Shown here: positions 8,465 through 17,997 of the stretch, one piece after another | Layout of the letters: each line of letters opens with the position of its first letter | Position numbering within the stretch: position 1 is the first letter of the stretch | Assembly: GCA_022340885.1 (NCBI GenBank) | Contig: JAJDND010000080.1 | Coordinates: 1 to 64,000, forward strand | DNA: 64,000 bases | Source: Desulfobacterales bacterium | Lineage (GTDB): Bacteria; Desulfobacterota; Desulfobacteria; Desulfobacterales; UBA11574 | Reading direction: 5' to 3' | The notes under the pieces: model-generated | Database searches by the model: none | What the model was told of the DNA's origin: nothing | Seen by the model: the letters and a program-made list of their open reading frames with translations, nothing else | Program-made: the position numbers and the translations under genes

Positions 8465-8994
8465 TGAAAAAACCAGAAAAAAAAACAACCCCGCCGGTGG
8501 TCGCGGTCATCGGCCATTCAGGGTCCGGTAAAACGACGTTTTTAGAAAAATTAATCCCCGAACTGACGCTCCGGGGATTAAAGGTCGGCAGCATCAAACA
8601 TGATGTTCACGGTTTCGAGATGGACAAACCCGGAAAAGACAGTTGGCGCCATAAACACGCCGGCACATCGACCACCATTATTTCATCACCCTATCAAATC
8701 GGTATAGTAATGGATGTTGAATACGATCACCAGCCGGATGAATTGTTACCCCTTTTTAACGGGGTGGATATTATCTTGACCGAAGGGTATAAGCGAAGCA
8801 GCATACCGAAACTGGAAATTTTTAGAGTCGAGACGACGCCGGAACCTTTGTGCAAAAACGATGAGAATCTGATGGCGCTCATCACCGATGCGAATATCGA
8901 TTTCAATGTTCCTGTATTTTCCACGAAGGCCGTTAAAAAGGTGGCTGATTTCTTGATCAAACAGTTCAACCTTCTCCCTGCCGCGACAATATAA
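8461..8994 (+). CDS. mobB: Molybdopterin-guanine dinucleotide biosynthesis protein MobB
   Basis: A 177-residue GTP-binding protein. The Walker A motif GHSGSGKTTF is at about residues 18-27, followed by KVGSIKHDVHGFEMD and the LTEGYK motif typical of MobB. It assists conversion of molybdopterin to the guanine dinucleotide form used by DMSO-reductase-family enzymes such as formate dehydrogenase. Overlap with the modE-like gene indicates one operon. The RACo gene follows after 75 bases on the same strand. Confidence 0.9.
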   Translation: MMKKPEKKTTPPVVAVIGHSGSGKTTFLEKLIPELTLRGLKVGSIKHDVHGFEMDKPGKDSWRHKHAGTSTTIISSPYQIGIVMDVEYDHQPDELLPLFNGVDIILTEGYKRSSIPKLEIFRVETTPEPLCKNDENLMALITDANIDFNVPVFSTKAVKKVADFLIKQFNLLPAATI

Positions 8995-9069
8995 AAAATA
9001 CCTGGATTGCTCAAATATATCAGCCTGTTGTTATATAATTTTTTTATTGAAAGGTGGTGTCATAGGCAA

Positions 9070-11055
9070 ATGGAAAAACACCATGTATTGTTTCTGCCTC
9101 ACAACGTTGAGATCCTTGTTGAAAAAGGTGAAAACCTGATCCGCGCGGCCATCCAGGCAGGGGTGCATATAAATGCATCCTGCGGCGGAGAAGGGGTGTG
9201 CGGGAAGTGTCGCGTGATTATCGAAGATGGAAATGTTGACGGCGGCGTCACGGAAAAATTGGATAGAGAAGACATTGAAAAAGGATATCGACAGGCCTGT
9301 CTCTCCAGTGTTTTAACTGATCTTGTGGTTCGCATCCCCATCGAGTCGGAAGTAGATGCCGGCGTGCTCAATTTACAGCAAATGCCGCGAAAAACAGCCC
9401 GCATATGGGAGATGAATCTCGACGACCTTAAAGATAAAGGCCTGTTCATGCCTCCGGTGGAAAAGAAATATCTTGAGCTTCCGGAACCGACCGCCCAAGA
9501 CAACCTTCCAGATGTCACCCGGCTGGTTTCTTTTTTAAAAGCGACACACGATGAGCATCGTCTGGTGGTTGAGCTTCCGGTGATCCGGAAAATTTCAGAT
9601 GTATTAAGACAGAGCCATTTCACAGTAACGGCCACGCTTGCCCGGCCGGTGCAATCCGGAAGAAAGACGCAGATCATACACATCCAGCCGGGAGATACCA
9701 CCAGCCGCAACTATGCCATTGCCGTGGATATCGGGACGACAACCGTTTATGCGCAAGTGATCGATCTTATAACGGGAGATGTTTTGGCTCAGTTCGGAGA
9801 CTATAACGGACAAATCAGTTATGGCGAAGATGTCATCAGCAGAATTATCTATACCGGCAAACCGGGCGGTCTTGACAAGCTTCATGAAGTGGTCATCGCC
9901 ACCATCAACAAACTCATAAAAAAAGTGGTCAAAAAGGCACGAATCGATCCCGACGAAATTTCCGCAATCACCATGGCCGGAAACACAACCATGACACAAC
10001 TTGCGCTGAAGGTGAATCCCAAGTACATACGGCTTTCACCGTATGTGCCTGCTTCAACACTCTATCCGCCGATAAAAGCGGTCGATCTGGGCCTTTCTCT
10101 GGGGGACCACGTCACCGCCCTGGTGTATCCGGCGATTTCCAGTTATGTGGGTGGCGATATCGTAGCCGGTGTCATGGGATCCGGAATGTATCGAGCCGAA
10201 GAGTTGACGCTTTTTATGGATATCGGTACCAATGCCGAAATTGTCATCGGTAACAAAGATTGGTTGGCCTGTGCCTCCTGCTCAGCAGGCCCTGCATTTG
10301 AAGGCGGGGGGATTAAGTTCGGGATGCGGGCCGCCAAAGGGGCCATTGAGGATTTTTCATTGGATCCCGTGTCGTTGGAGCCCATGAATATTACCATCGG
10401 CAATGTCAGACCCAAAGGGATTTGCGGTTCCGGGCTCATCACCATTGCGGCCACCATGTTTGAAATGGGGGTCATTGATAACCAAGGAAAATTCAACCGC
10501 GACTTAAATACATCCCGCATCCGGGAAACCGACGGCATTTACGAATATGTTCTGGCATGGAAACATGAGACGCAAATCGATCGAGACATTGCCCTTACGG
10601 AGCCGGACCTTGATAATCTCATAAGAGCCAAAGGGGCCATCTTCAGCGGTTGTGTGACCCTGCTCGAAGAAGTGGGGCTGCGGATGCAGGACATCGACCG
10701 GATTTTTCTGGCAGGCGGGTTCGGCAGTTACGTGGATCTGGAAAAAGCGATGGTCATCGGTCTTTTACCGGAAATTGATCCACACCGGGTTCGTTTTATC
10801 GGCAATGGATCGTTAATGGGGGCAAAGATGAGTTGTCTGACTAACCGGATCAGAAAGGACGTTGTGGCGGTCACCAAACGAATGACGAATTTCGAACTAT
10901 CGGAAACCCGCTCTTTTATGGCTAATTATGTGGCCGCTCTTTTTCTGCCGCATACTGATATGGATCAGTTCCCGAAGTTAAAAGCGCGCCTGGAAAACCG
11001 AAGCAATATGCAAAAAGTCCTTGGGAAAAACGGACATGCACCCCCGACCCGATAA
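9070..11055 (+). CDS. Corrinoid activation protein, RACo-like (ferredoxin + ASKHA)
   Basis: About 661 residues. The N-terminal ~95 residues form a plant-type [2Fe-2S] ferredoxin domain (NASCGGEGVCGKCRV, with the last Cys in RQACLS). The rest is the DUF4445/ASKHA ATPase domain, with DIGTTTV as phosphate-binding loop, DIGTNAE and AGGFGSY. The family reduces inactive Co(II) corrinoid proteins back to Co(I) using ATP, in methyltransferase systems. No corrinoid protein or methyltransferase is adjacent. I chose the ATG at 9070, 12 bases after AAGGTGG; translation from the earlier start at 9007 would add a non-conserved hydrophobic leader. Confidence 0.85.
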   Translation: MEKHHVLFLPHNVEILVEKGENLIRAAIQAGVHINASCGGEGVCGKCRVIIEDGNVDGGVTEKLDREDIEKGYRQACLSSVLTDLVVRIPIESEVDAGVLNLQQMPRKTARIWEMNLDDLKDKGLFMPPVEKKYLELPEPTAQDNLPDVTRLVSFLKATHDEHRLVVELPVIRKISDVLRQSHFTVTATLARPVQSGRKTQIIHIQPGDTTSRNYAIAVDIGTTTVYAQVIDLITGDVLAQFGDYNGQISYGEDVISRIIYTGKPGGLDKLHEVVIATINKLIKKVVKKARIDPDEISAITMAGNTTMTQLALKVNPKYIRLSPYVPASTLYPPIKAVDLGLSLGDHVTALVYPAISSYVGGDIVAGVMGSGMYRAEELTLFMDIGTNAEIVIGNKDWLACASCSAGPAFEGGGIKFGMRAAKGAIEDFSLDPVSLEPMNITIGNVRPKGICGSGLITIAATMFEMGVIDNQGKFNRDLNTSRIRETDGIYEYVLAWKHETQIDRDIALTEPDLDNLIRAKGAIFSGCVTLLEEVGLRMQDIDRIFLAGGFGSYVDLEKAMVIGLLPEIDPHRVRFIGNGSLMGAKMSCLTNRIRKDVVAVTKRMTNFELSETRSFMANYVAALFLPHTDMDQFPKLKARLENRSNMQKVLGKNGHAPPTR

Positions 11056-11109
11056 GTCCGTTCATACTTGGAGAACTTTTTCAAAGCGCTCACGGAAGAC
11101 AAACGATGC

Positions 11110-12060
11110 CTACCGGTAAACCAGCTTGGGCGTTTCCATGATGACCCGGGTATCTTGAGGCACCGATTGGGTAATCCAGACATTTCCGCCAATGACGGAA
11201 CGTGCGCCGATGACGGTATCGCCCCCCAGAATCGTTGCGCCCGAGTAGACAATGACATCATCCTCGATGGTGGGATGACGCTTCTTTCCCCTCAGCCGTT
11301 CCCCGGCATCTTTTGGGAGCGATAGGGCACCGAGGGTTACCCCTTGATAGATTCGGACGTTTTTACCGATAACGGTGGTTTCGCCGATGACCACGCCGGT
11401 CCCATGATCGATCACAAAACTTTCTCCGATATCGGCTCCGGGATGGATGTCGATACCGGTCAAGCTATGTGCATGTTCCGTCATGATTCGGGGCAAGAGC
11501 GGAACCTTGAGTTTAAAGAGTTGATGCGCTGCCCGGAATACACTCATGGCAAAGATGCCGGGATAGCTGAAAATGATTTCATCGTAACTTTTGGCTGCGG
11601 GATCACCTTCATATACCGCCCGAACATCCGTTGCCAGCGTTTTTCGAATGGAAGGAATCGATTCGAGGAACGTTAGGGCCATCTTTTGTCCTTGTTCATC
11701 ACATTCGGTGCAGGGTAGATCGTATCTGAAACAATCGTGCCGAATGCTGTGGGCGATTTGAACCGACAGCATATCAAATAAAACCGAAACCGCCTGTCCC
11801 ATGTAATATTTTAGATTGACCGGATCGATTTTTTCACGCGCAAAATAGCCCGGGAAAAGGATTTCCCTCATTTTATGTATGATATCGACAACATAACCTT
11901 CGGAAGGGATCGGTTCGTAGTCGATATGAGTGAAACTTTCTTCATCGTAGCAACTGCCGATAATGCTTTCCGCAACATCGGGAAGCTGCTGTTTAAACCG
12001 GCTTAAAGATTCCGCATCGATTCGGCAGGATGGATCTTGTTTTTTGATATCGTATTTCAT
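11110..12060 (-). CDS. cysE: Serine O-acetyltransferase
   Basis: A 316-residue serine acetyltransferase with an extended N-terminus, like the EpsC/plant-type enzymes. It makes O-acetylserine, the substrate of cysteine synthase, in the cytoplasm. The C-terminal left-handed beta helix is clear: [11 protein letters not shown], the HGTGVVIGE active-site stretch and [11 protein letters not shown]. Its partner cysK lies 42 kb away in this window. Both promoters carry the same TTGACA-N5-TACCAC operator, suggesting joint control. Its 3' end faces the RACo gene. Confidence 0.9.
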   Translation of the reverse strand: MKYDIKKQDPSCRIDAESLSRFKQQLPDVAESIIGSCYDEESFTHIDYEPIPSEGYVVDIIHKMREILFPGYFAREKIDPVNLKYYMGQAVSVLFDMLSVQIAHSIRHDCFRYDLPCTECDEQGQKMALTFLESIPSIRKTLATDVRAVYEGDPAAKSYDEIIFSYPGIFAMSVFRAAHQLFKLKVPLLPRIMTEHAHSLTGIDIHPGADIGESFVIDHGTGVVIGETTVIGKNVRIYQGVTLGALSLPKDAGERLRGKKRHPTIEDDVIVYSGATILGGDTVIGARSVIGGNVWITQSVPQDTRVIMETPKLVYR

Positions 12061-12192
12061 CGGACGTTCTCCAAACTGGCGCGTTGTGATTGTTATACCG
12101 GCCCGTTGGCGCCGGGACGGCGCTTGAGGGCAAAGACTGTTCGGGTCGTTTTCGGATGAAACATAAAAGTGTTTCGCAAATATTTACTTGTT

Positions 12193-12218
12193 TACTACGA
12201 TGTGGTATTGTTTGTCAA
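12193..12218 (-). promoter_or_regulatory. cysE promoter with shared 15-bp operator
   Basis: Read on the reverse strand: TTGACA (12218-12213), 5 bases, then TACCACATCGTAGTA (12207-12193), a near-palindrome TACyAC-N3-GTrGTA. The same layout occurs before the genes at 42246 and 49069. The operator fills most of the -35/-10 spacer, as expected for a repressor. The -10 is weak and not pinned down. Confidence 0.6.
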
Positions 12219-12282
12219 CGCAAGAAAAGAGCCCGCGGACTGAAAATGAATCTCACCATCACCGTATGAACGCAAAAAGAAC

Positions 12283-12309
12283 TTGACGTCATCATTCGTT
12301 GTGTATAAT
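12283..12309 (+). promoter_or_regulatory. Candidate sigma-70 promoter of the amidotransferase gene
   Basis: TTGACG (12283-12288) and a perfect TATAAT (12304-12309) with a 15-base spacer, slightly short of the optimum, 48 bases before the ATG. Confidence 0.5.
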
Positions 12310-12356
12310 AGGCTCAGATTTTTAAGTTGAACATATTAATTTAAAAGGAAACGAAT

Positions 12357-13115
12357 ATGCAGTTGCATTATTTCCAGCATGTACCCTTTGAAGGTCTCGG
12401 GAGCATCGAACCGTGGGCCATAGATATGGCCCATGAAATCACTTCGACGCGGCTTTTTGCCGGAGACCCTTTTCCGAATTTGGACGATATCGACATGCTT
12501 ATTGTCATGGGGGGGCCCATGGGCATTTATGATGAAGATAAATATCCATGGCTTTTTAAGGAAAAAAAATATATCGACGAGGCCATTGTAAACGGAAAGA
12601 TCGTGCTTGGAATTTGCCTCGGTGCTCAATTGGTTGCTGATGTGCTTGGCGCCAAGGTATACCCCAACACATACAAAGAAATCGGATGGTTTCCGATCCA
12701 AAAAACTTCTGATACCGCCAAAACGCGGATTGCGGATTTTCTTCCCGAACGAATCGAAGCGTTTCACTGGCACGGGGATATGTTCGATATCCCTTTGGGT
12801 GCGGTCCATATCGCAAAAAGCGCTGCTTGTGAGAATCAAGGATTTATCTATGACGACCAGGTTATTGCATTGCAGTTTCACCTGGAAACCTTAGAACAAA
12901 GCGCGAAAGATTTAATCGCCCATTGTGGAGACGACCTTACCGAAGGTCCTTTCATCCAATCACCGGAAGCGATGTTGACGGAACCGTCGCGCTTTAGAAA
13001 AATCAATGCGTTAATGGTCGAACTCCTCAATCACTTGGCTTATATATCTTCAACATCTGTCTCTGGCGACAGCTTTGGAATTCGAACCTTGGAGCAAGTC
13101 CGGCGACTGAAATAG
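12357..13115 (+). CDS. Type 1 glutamine amidotransferase-like protein
   Basis: A 252-residue class I glutamine amidotransferase-like protein of the free-standing GMP-synthase-like type. It has MGGPMGIYDED, the nucleophile elbow GICLGAQL (Cys near 87) and QFHLE with the catalytic His and Glu. The usual reaction is hydrolysis of glutamine or a gamma-glutamyl bond; the acceptor is unknown because no synthase domain is fused or adjacent. AAAAGGAAA precedes the ATG. Its stop is 7 bases from that of the convergent DedA-like gene. Confidence 0.85.
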   Translation: MQLHYFQHVPFEGLGSIEPWAIDMAHEITSTRLFAGDPFPNLDDIDMLIVMGGPMGIYDEDKYPWLFKEKKYIDEAIVNGKIVLGICLGAQLVADVLGAKVYPNTYKEIGWFPIQKTSDTAKTRIADFLPERIEAFHWHGDMFDIPLGAVHIAKSAACENQGFIYDDQVIALQFHLETLEQSAKDLIAHCGDDLTEGPFIQSPEAMLTEPSRFRKINALMVELLNHLAYISSTSVSGDSFGIRTLEQVRRLK

Positions 13116-13122
13116 AATCATC

Positions 13123-13704
13123 TCATAACAGATACTTAACGATCAAAAATCCGGCTACCAGAAGCACCGTGAATGCCGTGGCGAGAATGTTGAAGTATTT
13201 GTCGATAAAGGCTTGAATGCTCGGGCCGAAAATGTAAATAAGCCCGCCGACAATAAAAAAACGCGCGGATCGAGACACCAAAGAAGCCAGGACAAATACG
13301 GAAAAGTTAATTTTAAAAGCCCCTGCGGCGATGGTAAAGACTTTGTAGGGTATCGGCGTAAAACCCGCTATGCCGACGGCCCATGCGTCGTATCTATTAT
13401 AAAGAACTTCAATATATGCAACCTTTTGGGTGAGGCCGTAAAAATCGACGATGCGAGTGCCGAGGGACGTCATAAACTGCCATCCGATAAAATAGCCGAA
13501 ACATCCCCCCAAGACAGATCCCGCGGAACAGATCAAGGCATATTTCAGAGACTTTTTTGGGATGGAAACAGCCAATGCGATGAGAAGAATATCCGGGGGT
13601 ATGGGGAAAAAAGAGGCTTCGCTGAAAGCCAAAATAAACAACGCCCATGCCCCGTAAGGCGTTTCAGCCCAGTGCAGTACCCAGTCGTATAATCGCCTTA
13701 ACAT
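13123..13704 (-). CDS. DedA/YqaA-family membrane protein
   Basis: A 193-residue SNARE-associated/VTT-domain protein with about four membrane segments (PIPPDILLIALAV near the N-terminus, SVLGGCFGYFIG, FTPIPYKVFTIAAGAF, and a C-terminal segment). Members of this family move lipids such as polyprenyl phosphates across the inner membrane; the precise cargo here is unknown. It follows pcm on the same strand with a 3-base gap, so the two are one operon. Confidence 0.8.
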   Translation of the reverse strand: MLRRLYDWVLHWAETPYGAWALFILAFSEASFFPIPPDILLIALAVSIPKKSLKYALICSAGSVLGGCFGYFIGWQFMTSLGTRIVDFYGLTQKVAYIEVLYNRYDAWAVGIAGFTPIPYKVFTIAAGAFKINFSVFVLASLVSRSARFFIVGGLIYIFGPSIQAFIDKYFNILATAFTVLLVAGFLIVKYLL

Positions 13705-13707
13705 GAT

Positions 13708-14364
13708 TTAGCTTCTCCATCCATATTCACCCACAAGTTTGACAAATCTGCACCCTCCTAAATTCGTTTTATGAATGCCATTCTCATCCTTGTAAAGTTT
13801 TATAAGTTCTTGGGAGTATTGATCCCCCACGGGGATGACCAAACGCCCGCCGACAGCCAGTTGCCTGACCAGAGGCGTGGGAATACTCGGAGAACCGGCC
13901 GTCACAATGATCCCGTCAAATGGGCTTTCATCCTTCCATCCCGAAGTGCCGTCTGAATATTTCGTGACGATATTGTGATACTGGAGCTTGTCAAAAAGCT
14001 TTCGGGTTTTGATATAAAGCGGGTATATTTTTTCAATGGTATAAACGCGAAATACAATTTCCGCTAAAATGGCAGCCTGGTATCCGGATCCTGTTCCGAT
14101 TTCAAGAATCCTGTCGTCTTTTCCGGGTTGCAGCGCCTGGGTCATCTCTGCCACGATATAGGGCTGGGAGATGGTCTGCTGTTCGCCGATGGGAAGCGGA
14201 AAATCGCCGTATGCCTGATCTCTTAAGGCGTCGCCGACAAAGAGATGCCGGGGAACCTTGAGCATGGCAGCCAGAACGTAAGGGTCTGTGACACCGCGAG
14301 CTTCAATCTGTCTTCTGACCATTTCTTCTCGTTGGCGGGTGTATTTAATGGCGTTTTCGTTCAA
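13708..14364 (-). CDS. pcm: Protein-L-isoaspartate O-methyltransferase
   Basis: A 218-residue SAM-dependent repair enzyme that methylates isoaspartyl residues in aged proteins. It shows QTISQPYIVAEM, the SAM loop ILEIGTGSGYQAAIL, and DGIIVTAG. The start is TTG at 14364, supported by AAAGGA 8 bases upstream and by the conserved N-terminal stretch TRQREEMVRRQIEARGV. An internal ATG at 14322 is a less likely alternative. In one operon with the DedA-like gene. Confidence 0.9.
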   Translation of the reverse strand: MNENAIKYTRQREEMVRRQIEARGVTDPYVLAAMLKVPRHLFVGDALRDQAYGDFPLPIGEQQTISQPYIVAEMTQALQPGKDDRILEIGTGSGYQAAILAEIVFRVYTIEKIYPLYIKTRKLFDKLQYHNIVTKYSDGTSGWKDESPFDGIIVTAGSPSIPTPLVRQLAVGGRLVIPVGDQYSQELIKLYKDENGIHKTNLGGCRFVKLVGEYGWRS

Positions 14365-14799
14365 ACGCTTTATCCTTTAACCGGGTGAAATGAATTGAAA
14401 ATCGGGGGAGTGTTCTGCGCATTAAAATTTGTTCCAAAATCGTAAACAATAAAAAGGTTTCAACTGCCCGTTAACGCGTATATTCATCCAGTGTGATAAT
14501 ATACGGATTTTCTATCAAAACAGAATAGTTACGTCAAGAAATTAGAATTCAAAAGCAATGTTTTATGAAATATCCGTTTTTTTATGCTCGGTTGTATTAT
14601 CGGATATTTAAAAGTATTCATTAACACTTGAATAATATTGCTCAAATAAAGAACTTGATTTTTTATCTTCATATAACATAATCTGATTCATTCGCGTATG
14701 TGCCTATATTGATCAATGCGCTATAAAATTTAAGATGTTAGCGCTGAATAATGACATTTTACCCGTATTCAGAATCGGCAGATAGGATCAAATTTCCCC
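14365..14799. other. AT-rich divergent intergenic region with an inverted repeat
   Basis: This 435-base stretch lies between pcm (reverse) and the K+ channel gene (forward). It is strongly AT-rich. The only structure I can name is AAATATCCG (14568-14576) and its exact reverse complement CGGATATTT (14601-14609), separated by 24 bases. That is a possible two-site operator or stem-loop. No coding sequence is convincing. Confidence 0.45.
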
Positions 14800-15801
14800 A
14801 TGGAAAGTGTCCGACGTTTGAAATTGTGCGTGTTGCTTCTGCTGTTCCTTATTGCGCTCGGTGTAACAGGGTATATGGCCATTGAACAGTGGGATTTTTT
14901 AGACGCCCTGTACATGACCGTAACAACGCTCACCACCGTCGGATATGGTGAAGTTCATAAATTGAGCGACAGCGGTCGGGTATTCACGATATTCTTTATT
15001 ATTATCGGCGTAATCTATTTTTTGTATATTGCCGGTGCAATTGTCCAGTTTATGGTGGAAGGCCAAATCAGGGCCATTTTGGGGAGGAGAAGCTTGGATA
15101 AAAAAATCAGTCGATTAAAAAATCACTACATTGTTTGCGGCTATGGTCGAATCGGAAGAATTCTTTGTAAAATGTTGGCGAGAAAGCCGGTTGACGTTGT
15201 TGTCATCGAGAATGACGCTGAGCTGATTCCGCTCATGAATGACGAAAAAATTCTCTATGTGTCCGGCGACGCCTCGGATGAAGCCAACTTGATAAAAGCC
15301 GGTATCAAACGTGCGAGCGGACTGGTGGCCGCCCTGGCCAGGGATGCGGATAATGTATTTTTGGTGCTGACCGCCAGACAACTCAATCCGGATATTTTTA
15401 TTATGGCCAGAACGACACAAAACGAATCAAAGCCCAAATTAATGGCGGCAGGCGCCAACAGGGTGGAATCACCCTATGATATGGGGGCGGTCAGTATGGC
15501 CCAGCGGATTGTTCGTCCGACCGTGACCTACTTTCTGGATCAAGCGCTTGCATATGAGCCGGAGAGCATACAAATGGAAGAAATTCCGGTATCGCCATCT
15601 TCCAGCCTGATCAATGTGATGTTGAGAGATTCGGGAATCCGGCAGCAGTTTAATCTGATCATTGTTGCGATCAAAAAATCGGATGGCAGCATGTTGTTTA
15701 ATCCGTCCTTTGAGACGGTCATCGAAAGCGGTGATACGGTGATTGCCGTGGGAATGGCGAAAAATCTTCAGAAACTGGAAAAGGTACTGAATTCGGCATA
15801 A
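14800..15801 (+). CDS. Two-TM potassium channel with RCK domain
   Basis: A 333-residue MthK/Kch-like channel subunit. Two membrane helices (residues ~8-26 and ~65-90) flank the pore with the selectivity filter TTVGYGE near 47-53. The cytoplasmic RCK/TrkA-N domain begins with IVCGYGRIGR near 110, a dinucleotide-binding Rossmann loop, and a TrkA-C domain completes the C-terminus (~250-333). It should form a ligand-gated K+ channel in the inner membrane. Monocistronic; the 5-FCL gene faces it. Confidence 0.9.
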   Translation: MESVRRLKLCVLLLLFLIALGVTGYMAIEQWDFLDALYMTVTTLTTVGYGEVHKLSDSGRVFTIFFIIIGVIYFLYIAGAIVQFMVEGQIRAILGRRSLDKKISRLKNHYIVCGYGRIGRILCKMLARKPVDVVVIENDAELIPLMNDEKILYVSGDASDEANLIKAGIKRASGLVAALARDADNVFLVLTARQLNPDIFIMARTTQNESKPKLMAAGANRVESPYDMGAVSMAQRIVRPTVTYFLDQALAYEPESIQMEEIPVSPSSSLINVMLRDSGIRQQFNLIIVAIKKSDGSMLFNPSFETVIESGDTVIAVGMAKNLQKLEKVLNSA

Positions 15802-15861
15802 GGATGGCCATATCCGTAATTAATCTTTGAAAAAAATACCAGTAACGGAAAATGAATAATA

Positions 15862-15887
15862 CCGCATCGAGCTTTAATGGGATGCGG
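15862..15887. terminator. Weak hairpin between the K+ channel and 5-FCL genes
   Basis: CCGCATC (15862-15868) pairs with GATGCGG (15881-15887) and is followed by GTTATATTTTG on the forward strand. It lies between two convergent stops, so it may terminate the channel transcript. The T-run is interrupted, so this is tentative. Confidence 0.4.
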
Positions 15888-15888
15888 G

Positions 15889-16476
15889 TTATATTTTGTA
15901 TATGATTCTTTTTTCAGTAATGATGATATCCACATACTTGTCATGCGCCTCCATTTGCACCTGAGGCAGGATTTGTTCTTCAAACGTCAGCGCGACCTTT
16001 CTTGCGGTAATCGGCAGAGTTGGAATAAGCCGGTCGTAATTTCCACTCCCGGAACCGATCCTTCCTCCTTTTTCATCAAACGCAAATCCAGGAATGATGG
16101 CAATATCGATGCATTCAATGGGAACAACGTTGCAGCGGCCCGGGTCCGGTTCTAAAAAATGTCCGGCGGCCGGCTTTAAGTCCGTCTCAAGATTATCCAG
16201 TTTAAACAGTGTTGCTTCGTTTTTTGTTGTATCAAAGGAAGGAAGAATAACGATTTTTTTGAAACTTAAACATTTTTTGATGATGTTCATGCTATTCACT
16301 TCGCAGTCTCGATTCAAATAAAGCAAAACAATGTTCGCTTCCAAAAAATTAGCGAATTCGAAGAGTCGTTTTTCAATTTTATGAGTTTTCTGTCTGATCT
16401 CTTTTTCAGATAGCGCGGCCAGTGCTTTTGAAATGCTGCGACGAACCTCATCTTTTGTTTGCCGGGTTTCTTCCAT
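15889..16476 (-). CDS. 5-formyltetrahydrofolate cyclo-ligase
   Basis: A 195-residue enzyme that converts 5-formyl-THF to 5,10-methenyl-THF with ATP. It has the N-terminal RRSISKALAALS stretch, the substrate region VLLYLNRDCEVN, and the ATP motif KGGRIGSGSGNYDR near residue 134. A GGAGAG site precedes the ATG. The gene is monocistronic and divergent from serS. In gamma-proteobacteria this gene neighbours 6S RNA; I see no such structure here. Confidence 0.9.
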   Translation of the reverse strand: MEETRQTKDEVRRSISKALAALSEKEIRQKTHKIEKRLFEFANFLEANIVLLYLNRDCEVNSMNIIKKCLSFKKIVILPSFDTTKNEATLFKLDNLETDLKPAAGHFLEPDPGRCNVVPIECIDIAIIPGFAFDEKGGRIGSGSGNYDRLIPTLPITARKVALTFEEQILPQVQMEAHDKYVDIIITEKRIIYKI

Positions 16477-16722
16477 ATATATTCTCTCCTGCGAAAATAT
16501 TTTGAAATAAATTTATAATATACAATATTGACGGATAATGTCAACTCGCAATAATCATTGACTATATGGCATGTGAATGGTACCATCCCAACACTTTTTA
16601 AAGCATGGGTAATGGCTTAAAAAAAAAATTGAGAATGAGATGCAAACCGAAAACTTTTTTCGCGGCTAAAACCCGAATTCTATCTGAGAATATCATGTTT
16701 TTTAAAAGAATTAGGGGCTGAT

Positions 16723-17997
16723 ATGTTGGAAATCAAATTTGTAAGACAACATTTAGACGAGATTGAAAAAGCACTTGAAAACAGAGGAGATTCAATAAAT
16801 CTGGAAACGTTTAAACGTTATGATGACGAACGAAAATCTTTGCTGCTTGAGATAGAGGCGTTGAGGCATCAAAGAAATGTCGTTTCCGAACAGATTGCGG
16901 CCATGAAAAAAAATAAAGAAAATGCAGACGATCTTATGGCCCAGATGCGTGATGTCGGCGGCAGAATCAAAACCCTGGATCGCGATTTGACCGAAAACGA
17001 AGAAAAGATCGATCATATCCTCTTTGAGATACCCAACCTGCCCCATCCGTCGGTTCCCGTCGGCAAAGACAGCTCTGAAAATCCCATCATCAAAAAGGTA
17101 GGCGATCCCCCTGCCTTTGATTTTGACCCGGCGCCGCACTGGACGATTGGGGAAAACTTGAAAGTTTTGGATTTTGAAACCGCGGCTAAAATTACCGGCG
17201 CGCGATTTCCCCTCTATTTGGGCGCCGGCGCGCGGTTAGAGAGAGCGCTCATTAATTTTATGCTTGATATTCACACGACGCGGCATGGTTATAAAGAAAT
17301 CCTTCCCCCTTTCATCGTAAACCGGAACAGTATGACCGGTACCGGCCAGCTGCCCAAATTCGAGGAAGATCTTTTTAAGCTTCAAGGATGGGATTATTTT
17401 TTGGTGCCCACGGCCGAAGTCCCCGTAACCAACATTCATAAGGGGGAAATTCTGGACGAAGACGTTCTGCCGATTTACTATACGGCCTATACGCCGTGTT
17501 TTCGTTCGGAAGCGGGTTCTTATGGAAAAGATACCCGGGGCTTGATCAGACAGCACCAGTTTAACAAGGTCGAACTGGTTAAATTTGCCAAGCCCGAGGC
17601 CTCTTATGATGAACTCGAATCTTTGTTAACCCATGCGGAAGCGATTTTAAAGCTCCTCGGGCTTCCTTACCAGGTGGTCATTCTATGTACCGGAGATCTT
17701 GGCTTTTCAGCGGCAAAAACCTACGATATCGAAGTGTGGATGCCGGCCCAGGGCGTTTACAGAGAGATTTCATCCTGCAGCAATTTTGAAAGTTTTCAGG
17801 CAAGACGCGCCAATATCAGATTCAAGAGAAAGGGGAAAAAAGGGACGGAACTGGTGCACACCCTCAATGGGTCCGGGCTCGCAGTCGGGCGAACCGTGGC
17901 CGCATTGCTCGAAAATTACCAGCAGGCCGATGGATCTGTTCTTATTCCTGAAGCATTAGGACCCTATATGGGTGGATTGGAGAAAATAACCGCATGA
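16723..17997 (+). CDS. serS: Seryl-tRNA synthetase
   Basis: A 424-residue class II synthetase. The N-terminal ~100 residues form the tRNA-binding coiled coil. Class II motif 2 is [22 protein letters not shown] (partly quoted) and motif 3 is [10 protein letters not shown] near 390. It charges tRNA-Ser and tRNA-Sec. It is the first gene of a run in which each stop overlaps the next start: the thrC ATG begins 4 bases before its end. Confidence 0.97.
   Translation: MLEIKFVRQHLDEIEKALENRGDSINLETFKRYDDERKSLLLEIEALRHQRNVVSEQIAAMKKNKENADDLMAQMRDVGGRIKTLDRDLTENEEKIDHILFEIPNLPHPSVPVGKDSSENPIIKKVGDPPAFDFDPAPHWTIGENLKVLDFETAAKITGARFPLYLGAGARLERALINFMLDIHTTRHGYKEILPPFIVNRNSMTGTGQLPKFEEDLFKLQGWDYFLVPTAEVPVTNIHKGEILDEDVLPIYYTAYTPCFRSEAGSYGKDTRGLIRQHQFNKVELVKFAKPEASYDELESLLTHAEAILKLLGLPYQVVILCTGDLGFSAAKTYDIEVWMPAQGVYREISSCSNFESFQARRANIRFKRKGKKGTELVHTLNGSGLAVGRTVAALLENYQQADGSVLIPEALGPYMGGLEKITA

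Noticed and set aside
16528-16544. TTGAC-N7-GTCAA before the 5-FCL gene as an HcpR site
   Set aside because: HcpR-type sites have a 4-base spacer; here it is 7.
16477-16722. 6S RNA next to 5-FCL, as in gamma-proteobacteria
   Set aside because: The gap shows no long imperfect hairpin with a central bubble.
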